Part shown: positions 7,952-16,651 of the stretch, in pieces
Numbering within the stretch: position 1 is the first letter of the stretch
Layout: each line of letters starts with the position of its first letter
Source: TMED27 sp045106175
GTDB lineage: Bacteria > Pseudomonadota > Alphaproteobacteria > Micavibrionales > Micavibrionaceae
Direction: 5' to 3'
DNA: 50,684 bases
Assembly: GCA_045106175.1 (NCBI GenBank)
Contig: JBGCEF010000065.1
Span: forward strand, 1 to 50,684
Translations under genes and position numbers: made by a program
Notes under the pieces: model-generated
What the model was told of the DNA's origin: nothing
Databases searched by the model: none
What the model saw: the letters and a program-made list of their open reading frames with translations, nothing else

Positions 7952-10900
7952 ATGATTCTAAAATCTAAAAACAAGATAGCTATCGCCTTTCTTATAGGGG
8001 TCGCGAGTTTATGTGTTGAGAGATCTTATGCGAGTGAAGCAGAGCAGGGAACACAAATTGCAAGCGTTGATCAGAGTGTTTTGCAAGATTTTGTTACCAA
8101 CATGCGCAATAGTTACAGCCGTGCTAACAAGTTTTTACAAGATGCCGGTATTGAGAAAAAACCACTCGATTTGCGTGGGTTGCCGGATGGTGAAATTCTT
8201 ATTTTGAATTTTCGAATCAAAGACAGTGTTCGTTTGGATGGTGATGTTTTAGCTGAGATTGTTGATAATGATCTCTATCTTTCAATGCGTGACCTTATTA
8301 AAGTTTTAGAGTTTCCAATTACTTATGATGCTCAAACCCAGAATTTTTCTGGGTGGTATATTCGCGAGAATCGTATTTTTGAATTGGATAATGCGGCGGG
8401 TATTGTTCGTTCTGATGGTGTTGATTTTTCATTCAATGACAAAGTTTTGCGACGTGATGATGATGTTTATGTTGCCTTTAGAACATTGCAAGCTTGGTTT
8501 GGTTTAGACCTAGAACCTAATATCGGCGATCAGGCGATTGCGCTAGATGCGAATCCACCGCTCCCTGTTATGGAGAGGATTGCGAGGCGTAATTTCAAAA
8601 AACGTCAGAATAATAGGAAGCCACCTGAACTTCCGCGCGGTGATGATGGTTATAAATTGATTGATGTGCCGCAGGCGGATGTCAGTACTTTCACTTTTAT
8701 CCGAAAGCCAGAAAATTCTGACGTTGTTCGTGGTCAGAATGTTAATATTCGTACATCGGGTGAGTTTGCGTATGGGGCGTTAAGTACCAATATTTCAGGG
8801 AATAACGAAGACCAAATAGTGAATGCGCGTGTAACCTATTTACAAGAATCGGCTTTCCCGGAAGTGCTTGGTCCGTTGAAAGCAAGGCGATTCGAATTAG
8901 GGGATGTGCAGCCTACACGTGTTCCTATTACAGGATCTGCGTCACCAGAAACTGGTGTTCGTATTACTAATCTTGACCCGTTGGTACGACAGACTTCGCC
9001 GACAACACAAATCAGTGGTTATATTTTCCCTGGTTGGGATGTGGAGCTATATCGTGAAAACTCATTGTTGTCGTTTGTAGAGACGGATCAAAATGGATTT
9101 TATTCTTTTGATAACGTTCGATTATTTTCCGATCGTAATTTTTTTCGTGTGGTTGCTTACGGGCCACAAGGTGAAGTTCGTGAGGAGACGGTGAGTGTAC
9201 CATTTGACCGCACGCGTGAGGCGACGAGCGGCAATATTTATGATGTGTCTTTGTCGCTGCAAAATCGCCAGTTTTATAATCAGTTTGAAAGTGCTGACCC
9301 GGATCGTAATTCACCGCATTTTGTTGGTTTTTTTGAAACCCCGCTTACGGATAAAACGGCGCTTCAACTTGGTGCGCGTTATCGTGAAGAAAATGAAGAG
9401 CAAAAGGCATATGTGAGTGCAGGTGTTTCGACGGCGCTGGGGGAGACTTTAATTAACGCTGATTTTGCGACTGATGAAAAGGGCGAGCTGGCTTCGGATG
9501 TTGTTTTAACACGTCAGTTTGGCCCTCATAATTTTCGCGCTGATTTAGGTTTAGCGACAGATGAGTATACGCCGGGCGGTAATTCTAATTTGGTTGAAGT
9601 GTTTTCCAATCGCTACGCATTAGAAGGGCCTGCGCCCCTTAAATTTGGATCTAACCCGCGTTATTCCGTTAGTGCCAATTATTCCGAAACATCGGATGGT
9701 GAGAATTTTTATGATGCGAATTTAAACTTTAATACGACGTATAATAGGTTAGGGCTGAATCAATCGTTTCTTTATAGTGACGCGTCAAATGACGATGAAG
9801 GCGCAGGGCTTAATAGTATTTCTTCGGTCACTGGATCAGTTGGACGCAATACGTTTCGTGGTTTGGCGAATTTTGAATGGCGTCCAAGTCGTGAGTTAGA
9901 ATCGTTATTTGCATCGTGGCGTCGTCGTATTAGCCCAGATTTAGATAGTGAATTGCAAGTTGGGCGTACATTGGATACGGATTTAACGACACTATCTGCG
10001 CAGCTTAACTATCGTCCTGATTATGCGACGATTACGCCACGTTTCAGATATGATAGCGACGGTAATGTTGAGGCTACGCTGAGCTCGCGTTTTGGGATTA
10101 CAAAAAATCCTGATGGTGTGAAGTTTTCACGTGATTTTGTAACAACAACAGGGTCCATTAATGCGTTTGTTTATTTGGATGCGAATGGCAATGACCAGTT
10201 TGACGATGGAGATGAGCCGGTTGTTGATGCTTTGGTTCGTACGCCGCAAAATGCGGGTGGCGCCAAGACGAATGAAAACGGTGTTGCATTTATTGAACGG
10301 CTTCGTCCGAATATTGTTACAGATGTTTTTGTTGAAACCGGTACGTTAAGTGATCCGTTTTGGATTCCGGCGAAGGCATCGGGTGTTTCCATTATGCCGC
10401 GCACGGGTACAAACGTAACTGTTAATTTGCCAGTGCATAATGCGGGTGAATTGGATGGTACGGTATATGCGCGAAGTGCGGATTGGCGATCTAAGCCGCT
10501 TCGTAGCGTATCGCTGTTATTGCAAAGTGAAGATGGGAAAATTGAGCAAAGGTCGGTATCTGCGAATGACGGATTTTACTTGTTTAGCCTTATTCCGCCA
10601 GGGCGTTATGCCTTATCTGTTGCGGATAGTGGCTTGCCGCCGGATGTGCGCCGCCCGCGTCCGCAATTTATCGAGATTGGTTATGACGGTACGACGATCT
10701 TTGGTAATGACATTATTCTTGATGCAGGAGAGAGGGATGTACCAAGCGCAATTTTAGCGGGGCTTGATGATTATAAAGCGCAGCATCCGCATATTGATTT
10801 TAGCAATAAGAATTTCGAGATTGCGCTTAATCTTGGTGCTTATAAATCACGATTGATGACGTCGTTTATGTGGTATCGCATGAAAACGCGTTATGCGGAG

Positions 10901-11122
10901 ATTTTGCGCGGTACATCTTTGTATGTTCCACCATCGCAGAGTTATGCATTGCCGCAGACGGGGGAGCATATTTTGCGAGTCGGTTTGGAAAGTGAAGATT
11001 TAGACGATGCCTACAATCGTTGCCGTGCGCTCGTTGCAAGGGATTTTTACTGTAAGGTTGAGATTTATCCTACAGCAAGAGAGAAGCAAGTGGCCGAGAA
11101 GTATGCCGCGGCGGTGCGTTAG
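7952..11122 (+). CDS. Divergent outer-membrane usher-like protein
   Basis: About 1056 aa from ATG 7952, chosen because it gives a clean signal peptide (cleavage near SYA/SEAE). Approximate layout: an N-terminal globular domain (60-190) with stalk-domain-like repeats; a usher-like start FELGDVQPTR at about 315; an Ig-like plug-type module (345-415: SGYIFPGWDVELYREN, QNGFYSFDNV, ending VSVPFDR); many amphipathic strands expected of a barrel (427-725); two carboxypeptidase-regulatory/SdrB-like Ig domains (734-790 and 831-900); and a C-terminal SPOR-like segment (about 1000-1045). The strand order resembles FimD/CooC-type ushers, which thread chaperone-bound subunits through the outer membrane. 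With the neighbouring chaperone and DUF4402 proteins this is likely the assembly platform. No close family is recognised. Confidence 0.6.
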   Translation: MILKSKNKIAIAFLIGVASLCVERSYASEAEQGTQIASVDQSVLQDFVTNMRNSYSRANKFLQDAGIEKKPLDLRGLPDGEILILNFRIKDSVRLDGDVLAEIVDNDLYLSMRDLIKVLEFPITYDAQTQNFSGWYIRENRIFELDNAAGIVRSDGVDFSFNDKVLRRDDDVYVAFRTLQAWFGLDLEPNIGDQAIALDANPPLPVMERIARRNFKKRQNNRKPPELPRGDDGYKLIDVPQADVSTFTFIRKPENSDVVRGQNVNIRTSGEFAYGALSTNISGNNEDQIVNARVTYLQESAFPEVLGPLKARRFELGDVQPTRVPITGSASPETGVRITNLDPLVRQTSPTTQISGYIFPGWDVELYRENSLLSFVETDQNGFYSFDNVRLFSDRNFFRVVAYGPQGEVREETVSVPFDRTREATSGNIYDVSLSLQNRQFYNQFESADPDRNSPHFVGFFETPLTDKTALQLGARYREENEEQKAYVSAGVSTALGETLINADFATDEKGELASDVVLTRQFGPHNFRADLGLATDEYTPGGNSNLVEVFSNRYALEGPAPLKFGSNPRYSVSANYSETSDGENFYDANLNFNTTYNRLGLNQSFLYSDASNDDEGAGLNSISSVTGSVGRNTFRGLANFEWRPSRELESLFASWRRRISPDLDSELQVGRTLDTDLTTLSAQLNYRPDYATITPRFRYDSDGNVEATLSSRFGITKNPDGVKFSRDFVTTTGSINAFVYLDANGNDQFDDGDEPVVDALVRTPQNAGGAKTNENGVAFIERLRPNIVTDVFVETGTLSDPFWIPAKASGVSIMPRTGTNVTVNLPVHNAGELDGTVYARSADWRSKPLRSVSLLLQSEDGKIEQRSVSANDGFYLFSLIPPGRYALSVADSGLPPDVRRPRPQFIEIGYDGTTIFGNDIILDAGERDVPSAILAGLDDYKAQHPHIDFSNKNFEIALNLGAYKSRLMTSFMWYRMKTRYAEILRGTSLYVPPSQSYALPQTGEHILRVGLESEDLDDAYNRCRALVARDFYCKVEIYPTAREKQVAEKYAAAVR

Positions 11123-11213
11123 AATTTTGTTTGTTATGATGTGATTGCATAGGGGGTATGCGTAAAAAGTTATAAAAAATAGCATAAAGTACACTGTCAA
11201 TACCTTGACAAGA

Positions 11214-11246
11214 AATATTCTTTCAAAAAGCTTGCAATATTCTTTC
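11214..11246. repeat. Direct repeat AATATTCTTTC, 22-bp period
   Basis: Two identical 11-base copies (11214-11224 and 11236-11246) start 22 bases apart, two helical turns, upstream of the orphan gene at 11314. A -35-like TTGACA (11205-11210) lies just before. It could be a regulator-binding pair. Confidence 0.35.
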
Positions 11247-11261
11247 GTTTTTACTAAATTA

Positions 11262-11276
11262 TTAATGAAAAGTTAA
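11262..11276. promoter_or_regulatory. CtrA-type box (TTAA-N7-TTAA)
   Basis: A perfect TTAA-N7-TTAA, 37 bases before the ATG at 11314. It is positioned where CtrA could act directly on the downstream orphan gene's promoter. The A+T-rich setting makes chance occurrence possible. Confidence 0.4.
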
Positions 11277-11313
11277 TTATGCAAATAAGCATATTGAGAG
11301 AGGCGTGAGTTTT

Positions 11314-11967
11314 ATGGCTGCACCAAATGTAGGTTATAGTTGGCGATCTGTTGCTGCGGGAGCAGCGATGGGCCTTACCTCACTTATTCCTGGCGGTTTA
11401 GCTGCGCAGGAAACCCAAGTTGCTTATGTACCTCCTGTTCTTACAGAAGCTCTAGAAGCAGAAGAAGATAGGCAGTTTGAAAGAGCTTTGGAAGAAGCAG
11501 GTGAGCATGCAATTACAGGTAGGAATCATGTTGGTATAGTTTTTCAAATAGGGGATGATTTAAGAGCTCATGCATATAATGCCGCGTTGGCACATTTTGA
11601 ACGTGAGGGAATACAACCGTCGGAGGATAATATCTCTCTGGCAAGTGAGGCCTTGATAAGGTCATATGTAGATCAGTATAGAAATCATTATGCGGATGCG
11701 TTTGGTGAGGATATTGATGTTGAGGTGCATTCTGCTGTGGCATATCACCCTGAGGGTGGAGTAATACTATCGGGTGTTTCTTATTATATCGGGGACCAAG
11801 TATATAGAACGGCTTCTAACACTGTGGATATTCCTTTAGGAGATGCTAATACGGAGATAGGCCGCGTTAGAAATTCTCTTCCAATAGTTTGGCGTAATAT
11901 GGACAATGATCCATCCAGAACAGTAGAAGTTTCAAGCTTAGCTCCAGAGTTTCGTAACGACAATTAA
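11314..11967 (+). CDS. Unrecognised protein, possible signal or membrane N-terminus
   Basis: A GTG at 11305 is in frame, but the ATG at 11314 sits ten bases after GAGAGAGG, ideal for a ribosome site, so I start there (217 aa). The N-terminus SVAAGAAMGLTSLIPGGLAAQETQ looks like a weak signal peptide (possible cleavage after LAA). The remainder is acidic and mixed alpha/beta: a helical half to about residue 110, then beta strands (VILSGVSYYIGDQVYR). I recognise no family. It ends tail-to-tail with the coiled-coil gene on the other strand, sharing four bases. The upstream region has a CtrA-type box and an 11-bp direct repeat. Confidence 0.6.
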   Translation: MAAPNVGYSWRSVAAGAAMGLTSLIPGGLAAQETQVAYVPPVLTEALEAEEDRQFERALEEAGEHAITGRNHVGIVFQIGDDLRAHAYNAALAHFEREGIQPSEDNISLASEALIRSYVDQYRNHYADAFGEDIDVEVHSAVAYHPEGGVILSGVSYYIGDQVYRTASNTVDIPLGDANTEIGRVRNSLPIVWRNMDNDPSRTVEVSSLAPEFRNDN

Positions 11968-12983
11968 GAAAAGTCGATACCTGTTAGAGGATCGTCAAAT
12001 TCTAAAGTTCCTTCTGGCATATTGTTTGCGCCAAGACCTGGCAAAGCCGATGCTGTTTCAAATTGTCCCATCGTAGTTAAGCCTTCTAGTTTTCCGCCTA
12101 CTGGTGGTAAATCAGTTTCTGACCCGTGTAGTTCGTGTCTACTAGCTTGATAAGTTTCTATAGCTACATCTACAACCCCATTTATTTCACTATTATTTAT
12201 AATTTCAATAGCCGTTGTTTGGCTTTCTAATGCCAACTCTGAAGCTTGTTCTACTGCTAGTGTTTCATTGGTGAGTGCTGTTGCATCAATTTCTCTTAGC
12301 CGCTCTTGCGTTTGATCTTTCTCGCGTTCCCACCCTTCGATATCTTCTTCTAGGTCACCAATGTGTCTACTGTTTTGGCCAATGCGTGCTTCGTTTTCAT
12401 CAATTTGTGCTTGTATGATATCCAGTAAAATGGCTTGAGCGTTAGGATCTTCAGGATCAAATCTTCTTCCGTTTTCTCTTTCCCATTCTGCTATTCTGTC
12501 TCTTATTCGTGGATCTTGCATCGCGTCTTCTTCAGAGATTTCGCCATTTACAAGCTGGGTCATTAGAGCTGTCAGTTCGTCAATGTCAGTTTGTAGAGTT
12601 TCGTTTTCAGTATTTAATCTGTCGATTTCGTTTTCTGCATCTACAATTTTTTGTTCAAGGTCTCTGATCTGATCAAGCAATAATTGCAAGCGGCGGGCTT
12701 CACGGGATTTTTTGTTTGTTTTTTCTGTGCGTTGTTGATTGAGGAGGGCGGCGGTTGCGCCGTTGGCACCGCGAAGGGCGGCGGCGAGGTTCTCTATATC
12801 GCCCATGCCCATTTGTACCTGAATGCCGCGTTTAAGGCCTTCTTCTGTGTCGTTATTTGTAAGCCCTAAAAGATTTTGTCGGGTGCCAATATAATCTGAC
12901 AGATCAAGCCCTGCGCCTTGTTCTGGTTCTGATACACCGAATCTTTGTGTCAATGCGCCTTGCTCGCGCAATCCTAAAGACAT
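11964..12983 (-). CDS. Coiled-coil protein of unknown function
   Basis: The frame opens at a GTG (12998), but the ATG at 12981-12983 follows GGGGAT at proper distance and is preferred, giving 339 aa. Most of residues about 85-165 and 190-235 show heptad-like Leu/Ile spacing with dense Glu/Lys/Arg/Gln, so a long, interrupted coiled coil is expected. The hinge is acidic (NGRRFDPEDPNAQ). The N-terminal GLREQGALTQRFGVSEPEQG and the acidic C-terminus look unstructured. There is no signal peptide or membrane segment, so it is cytoplasmic or exported by a dedicated secretion route. No family recognised. Confidence 0.65.
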   Translation of the reverse strand: MSLGLREQGALTQRFGVSEPEQGAGLDLSDYIGTRQNLLGLTNNDTEEGLKRGIQVQMGMGDIENLAAALRGANGATAALLNQQRTEKTNKKSREARRLQLLLDQIRDLEQKIVDAENEIDRLNTENETLQTDIDELTALMTQLVNGEISEEDAMQDPRIRDRIAEWERENGRRFDPEDPNAQAILLDIIQAQIDENEARIGQNSRHIGDLEEDIEGWEREKDQTQERLREIDATALTNETLAVEQASELALESQTTAIEIINNSEINGVVDVAIETYQASRHELHGSETDLPPVGGKLEGLTTMGQFETASALPGLGANNMPEGTLEFDDPLTGIDFS

Positions 12984-13306
12984 TTTTTTTATCCCCACAC
13001 ATCCCTGTGACCTCGTTTGATGGGTACATTTGGTGTGTTACGCGTACTAAGCTAAAGGATAAATGTTAAATTATTATGTAAATTACTTTGCATTTTATCT
13101 AAAGTTAACTAAATGTTTACATATTTATACTATGGGTTGCAATTATTGATTTTTATCAACTGTTTATACAACCTTGGGTTTATTTAATCGTATTGCTTAT
13201 TAACGTTATTTATTAAGCATCATTCTGAATCAATCACGTTAGATTAACTGGATTTTATACAGTTTCCTTCATCATTGTATGAGTTGAGAATGAGTTGACT
13301 GGTAAA
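12984..13306. other. A+T-rich divergent intergenic region
   Basis: This 323-base gap separates the coiled-coil gene (left) and the beta-rich protein gene (right) and must hold both promoters. It contains a near-perfect inverted repeat (GCTTATTAA, 6-nt spacer, TTATTAAGC; 13195-13218; one mismatch) and an imperfect CtrA-like site TTAA-N7-TTTA (13105-13119). No gene, RNA or terminator is evident. Confidence 0.5.
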
Positions 13307-14587
13307 ATGGGCGAAAATAATAGAAATAGTAAAGATCCTTTGTTTGCATTTAATGAGGCTGTGCTTGGGGAGCGTATCATTGAGCGATATTCAGCTGCGC
13401 CTGACGCGATGAGATCAGGTTCAGTTACAAGAATTGATGGTTTTTCTGAATCTGGCTTTGGATTTTATTTTGGTCGATATGCTAATAACGATGCTACAAC
13501 GTATGAAATTGATGCTGGTGCTTTATTGGGTGAAAATGCGGCATTACTAGATAGCGATACTATTCAGATAGCTACGCGATCACCAAATGGTATTGATACG
13601 GGTTTTGGTTATACTTGGTCATTTGGAAATAATAGGGTGGGGCCTACAAGCGGTGAGTTGTCATTATCATTTGGCACTCGCGTTGGGACGAATCAAGTTT
13701 TTGTGCCTTATGGTCTTATTGGTGACATTATGCATTCACAAATAGAAGCAGGGGTTGAGGAAGCCATTGCTGATTTTTTGAATGCTCAGACTGATTCTGT
13801 TGGTATAAACTTACCTCCCGCGATTAGTAATGCAATTATAAGTGAAGCAACAAGTCTTATGATGAGTGATGATGGTGTTATTATTCCGCTCTCGCAAGAT
13901 GATGTTATGAATGGTTTATTGGCAGCAGAGGCAGAAACAGGAACAGCATTTGTCAGTGATAACCCTTTGGTTGTGCAAGAAATTGCAGCAACCATTAGCA
14001 ATGCCAGTACAAATTTATATCTAGAATATGTGAATATTCAAACATTATTGGATCAAGCTGATGCTTATCAGGATGCATCAGAAGAAGGCTTTTTTATTAA
14101 TCCGTATATAGCGGCATCGGGTGAGCTTAGACATTTTTTTAGTGACCATGTGGGTTTGTATGCTAAGGGGGGCGCCGAAATTGGAGCGGAATTAACAAGG
14201 CTTTCTTTTTCTCATAACATACCTGGTGTACCTGAATATCTAGGGTATGGATATTTCGAAGGATATGCGGAGGCGGGTTTTTTATTAACTGATAATGATA
14301 CTTTTTTTGTTAATGCTGGTGTTGGGGTTGAAGGAAGGATTACCGAGGTCCCTCATGTTGCTGTTAGTATTCCCGGAGAGTTTGAGCCATATGGGATTTT
14401 AAATGGTGCGTTTCCTCTTCATGGTGATGATGTTCTGCTTAACGCAGGCCTTAAGGTAAACGGTGGAAGAGTCGAGCAATATGGAAGTATTGATATCGAT
14501 TTATCTGGTGGTGCTTTTTTAAAAGCTGGGGTTGATGATTTTTCAGGGAGGAAGGAATTCTTTTCTAAAATTGAGATGAAGTTCTAG
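13307..14587 (+). CDS. Beta-rich, outer-membrane-like protein without signal peptide
   Basis: The frame opens at a TTG (13295); the first ATG, 13307, is used here (426 aa). The middle (about 130-255) is largely helical. From about 270 to the end the sequence alternates hydrophobic and polar residues with many Gly and aromatic residues (HFFSDHVGLYAKGGAEIGAE, GYGYFEGYAEAGFLL, TFFVNAGVGVEGRI), like strands of an outer-membrane barrel, and it finishes with a terminal Phe (SKIEMKF). Yet the N-terminus (GENNRNSKDPLF) has no signal peptide. Either the true start is missed or it leaves by a non-Sec route. No family recognised. Confidence 0.6.
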   Translation: MGENNRNSKDPLFAFNEAVLGERIIERYSAAPDAMRSGSVTRIDGFSESGFGFYFGRYANNDATTYEIDAGALLGENAALLDSDTIQIATRSPNGIDTGFGYTWSFGNNRVGPTSGELSLSFGTRVGTNQVFVPYGLIGDIMHSQIEAGVEEAIADFLNAQTDSVGINLPPAISNAIISEATSLMMSDDGVIIPLSQDDVMNGLLAAEAETGTAFVSDNPLVVQEIAATISNASTNLYLEYVNIQTLLDQADAYQDASEEGFFINPYIAASGELRHFFSDHVGLYAKGGAEIGAELTRLSFSHNIPGVPEYLGYGYFEGYAEAGFLLTDNDTFFVNAGVGVEGRITEVPHVAVSIPGEFEPYGILNGAFPLHGDDVLLNAGLKVNGGRVEQYGSIDIDLSGGAFLKAGVDDFSGRKEFFSKIEMKF

Positions 14588-14642
14588 TTTTTAGTGCAAT
14601 TTTGTATTCTTTTTTAAGTATTTTTTAGCGTTGATTAGGCCA

Positions 14643-14675
14643 TTTCTGTGAAGAAGGAAATGGTGCACGAGAGGG
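14643..14675 (-). repeat. Degenerate attachment-site copy of the tRNA-Thr 3' end
   Basis: It matches about 30 bases at 16803-16836 with a few substitutions and one single-base gap. The match covers the last dozen or so bases of tRNA-Thr, including CCA, plus about 15 bases beyond it. The rest of the tRNA is not present here, so it is a repeat and not a gene. Confidence 0.6.
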
Positions 14676-14734
14676 GATGGGCTTTAATTAGCAAGTAATT
14701 GAGTTTGTTTAATTATTATTTTTATTAAAATAAA

Positions 14735-14755
14735 GTTACCCCCAATAATACCCCC
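14735..14755. promoter_or_regulatory. Probable integrase arm-type sites, distal end
   Basis: GTTACCCCC (14735-14743) followed by a shorter ATACCCCC (14748-14755). The same 9-mer occurs three times plus one inverted copy next to the integrase start. Placement inside both att copies fits arm-type integrase-binding sites. Confidence 0.45.
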
Positions 14756-14805
14756 ATATTTTTCTATGACAGATATTCCTTTAATGAAAACAGAAAGGAA
14801 TTGTC

Positions 14806-15006
14806 GTGAACAATATATCAGCAATAACATTAAAGAATTTAGAGATAGGGAAAGTTTATTCTCAGGAAGAGATTGAGCAACTTTATCCGCAAGCGATAAA
14901 TGGCATTATTGTAGTCAGGCCTCGGTGGTTTGGCACGCCAAGTAGAGGCAATCTCATTCAAGTTGGCGTAGATGAATATGAGGTTTACGAGCTAAGAAAC
15001 ATGTAG
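14806..15006 (+). CDS. Small orphan protein in the integrative element
   Basis: A 66-aa protein starting with GTG, preceded by AAAGGA at a good distance. It is mixed in composition, with the opening ITLKNLEIGKVYSQEEIEQLYPQ, a central basic turn (RPRWFGTPSRG) and an acidic end (VDEYEVYELRNM). There is no membrane segment. It lies between the distal att copy and the other cargo gene, transcribed towards them. Possibly a small regulator or accessory protein of the element, but no family is recognised. Confidence 0.5.
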   Translation: MNNISAITLKNLEIGKVYSQEEIEQLYPQAINGIIVVRPRWFGTPSRGNLIQVGVDEYEVYELRNM

Positions 15007-15033
15007 GTTGCCCAAATTCCAGATTGGAAGCCT

Positions 15034-15312
15034 TCACTCATTTGATAAGCCCAGAGTAAGCGCGTCTTTGGTTTTGGCATAGCGCCTTGTGCAGATTCTC
15101 TTGGTCTGTATAGTCTCTTTTTCTCTGGATGTATCAAATTCAGATTCATAATGTGCGTCCCCACCCGCAAGTGAAGTTATCTCTTTTGCCTTTAATCCTT
15201 TAAGTTCTATTTTTTCTTCTAATATCGCTATTTTTAGTGCCCTTATTGCGGCATTGAATTTTTCATCATCGTACATATCATTACACGGGTCCCCATAAGC
15301 TAAAGAAGCCAT
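15034..15312 (-). CDS. Small orphan protein downstream of the integrase
   Basis: A 92-aa reading frame on the same strand as the integrase, starting about 110 bases beyond its stop. The first 45 residues form a likely helix rich in Lys/Glu/Ala/Leu (FNAAIRALKIAILEEKIELK); the C-terminal half is basic and less ordered. The ribosome site is weak. It could be an excisionase-like or cargo gene, but no helix-turn-helix motif is obvious and it may not be expressed. Confidence 0.4.
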   Translation of the reverse strand: MASLAYGDPCNDMYDDEKFNAAIRALKIAILEEKIELKGLKAKEITSLAGGDAHYESEFDTSREKETIQTKRICTRRYAKTKDALTLGLSNE

Positions 15313-15422
15313 AGATTCTTCAATAGGCCTTTCTTTGTAGGAGACCTACCTAATCCCGCGATATAAAGAGCAAGTGCCTGCTAATTCCATATGGGAAGTA
15401 TCTATTAATGAAGCGGCATTTA

Positions 15423-16649
15423 TCACCCAAACCTCCCCTGAACAACTTTCTCTTCACTCGCCACCACATGTAGATAGTTCGCCCATTCCTGCATCATCTT
15501 TGTGCGCTGGTCTAGGAATTGGGTGCGGTCGTAGGCTTCGCCTAGTGCGCCGGATGCTTTGTGGGCTAATTGGCGTTCAATAATTTCGCTGTCATACCCT
15601 AACTTTTCCCTAATGGTTGTGCGGGCTAATGCGCGAAATCCATGGGCAACCATATCCTTACCGTCACCTAGCCGTTTAATGGCTTTGTTGACTGTGCCAT
15701 CGCTCATGGGGTTGCGGGGTTTGTTTTGTGATGGGAATACCCAGGGGCTGTTTAACATTTCAACCTCTTCGCGTTGTTCTTCCAATATCTGTAATGCTTG
15801 ACGTGATAATGGGATGATATGGTCGCGGCGCATCTTCATATTCTCCGCTGGTATTGTCCAAAGGGCGTTCTCAAAATCAATATGCTCCCATTGCGCAGTA
15901 CGAATCTCCACAGGGCGACAAAACGTATAGAGTGATAACCACGTTGCGCGGCGTGTTCGTTCATACAGGCGGGCTTCATTGCGCTCTAATGCACGGATAA
16001 AATCTGGAAGGTCTTTGAAGTCCAGCGTTCTAAAATGCTCTTTGGGTTTGGTCTTCATTGCCCCTTTAAGGTTCTCGGCGGCGTTCCATTCGCATTTGCC
16101 CGTTTGGATGCCATAGCGAAACACCATACCGGCGATTTGTTTTGTCTTGGATGCAATCTCTAATGCTCCTCGCTTCTCAACCTTGCGGAGTGTTTCAAGC
16201 AACTCAGGGGGCTTTATTTCATCAATAGGGCGTGTGCCAATATATGGATAGAGATTGCGTTCTAGGCAACGCTGGATTTTATCAGCATATCCTTTGCTCC
16301 AGCGGTCTTTGTTTAAATCATGCCATTCTAGGGCAACGGCTTTGAATGTGTTTTCAACATTGCGAATGGCTTGGCGCTTGTTCTCGGCCTTCTTAGCCAT
16401 TGGGTCTATTGGTGGTTCCTTGGCTAATAACCTTTGTGCTTTCAATCTTGCGTCCCTTGCTTCTTTCAAGGTGATGATTGGGTATTGTCCGATGGAAAGC
16501 GTTTTCTCTTTGCCGAGGAAGCGATACTTCATCTGCCATAGCTTTGAATTGTTCGGCCTTACCAATAGATAAAGCCCAGCGCCATCTGAAAGCTTATATT
16601 GCTTATCTCTGATTTCGGCGGTCTTGCATGCTCTATCGTTTAATTTCAC
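15423..16649 (-). CDS. int: P4-type tyrosine integrase
   Basis: A 408-aa integrase of usual length. An N-terminal arm-binding DUF4102-type domain (about 1-85: YKLSDGAGLYLLVRPNNSKLW, LSIGQYPIITLKEAR) is followed by a core-binding domain and the catalytic domain. The catalytic residues R245 (in FCRPVEIR), H336 and R339 (HGFR), H363 and Y373 (AYDR) are all present, so it looks intact. By family it recombines an element attP with the 3' end of a tRNA gene. It starts about 170 bases from tRNA-Thr and reads away from it, as is typical of P4 islands. Upstream GTTACCCCC repeats may be its arm sites and could also autoregulate it. Confidence 0.92.
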   Translation of the reverse strand: MKLNDRACKTAEIRDKQYKLSDGAGLYLLVRPNNSKLWQMKYRFLGKEKTLSIGQYPIITLKEARDARLKAQRLLAKEPPIDPMAKKAENKRQAIRNVENTFKAVALEWHDLNKDRWSKGYADKIQRCLERNLYPYIGTRPIDEIKPPELLETLRKVEKRGALEIASKTKQIAGMVFRYGIQTGKCEWNAAENLKGAMKTKPKEHFRTLDFKDLPDFIRALERNEARLYERTRRATWLSLYTFCRPVEIRTAQWEHIDFENALWTIPAENMKMRRDHIIPLSRQALQILEEQREEVEMLNSPWVFPSQNKPRNPMSDGTVNKAIKRLGDGKDMVAHGFRALARTTIREKLGYDSEIIERQLAHKASGALGEAYDRTQFLDQRTKMMQEWANYLHVVASEEKVVQGRFG

Positions 16650-16651
16650 TC

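Noticed and set aside
13200..13216. TTAA-N9-TTAA in the divergent region
   Set aside because: Spacing is nine bases; it is better described as part of the inverted repeat.
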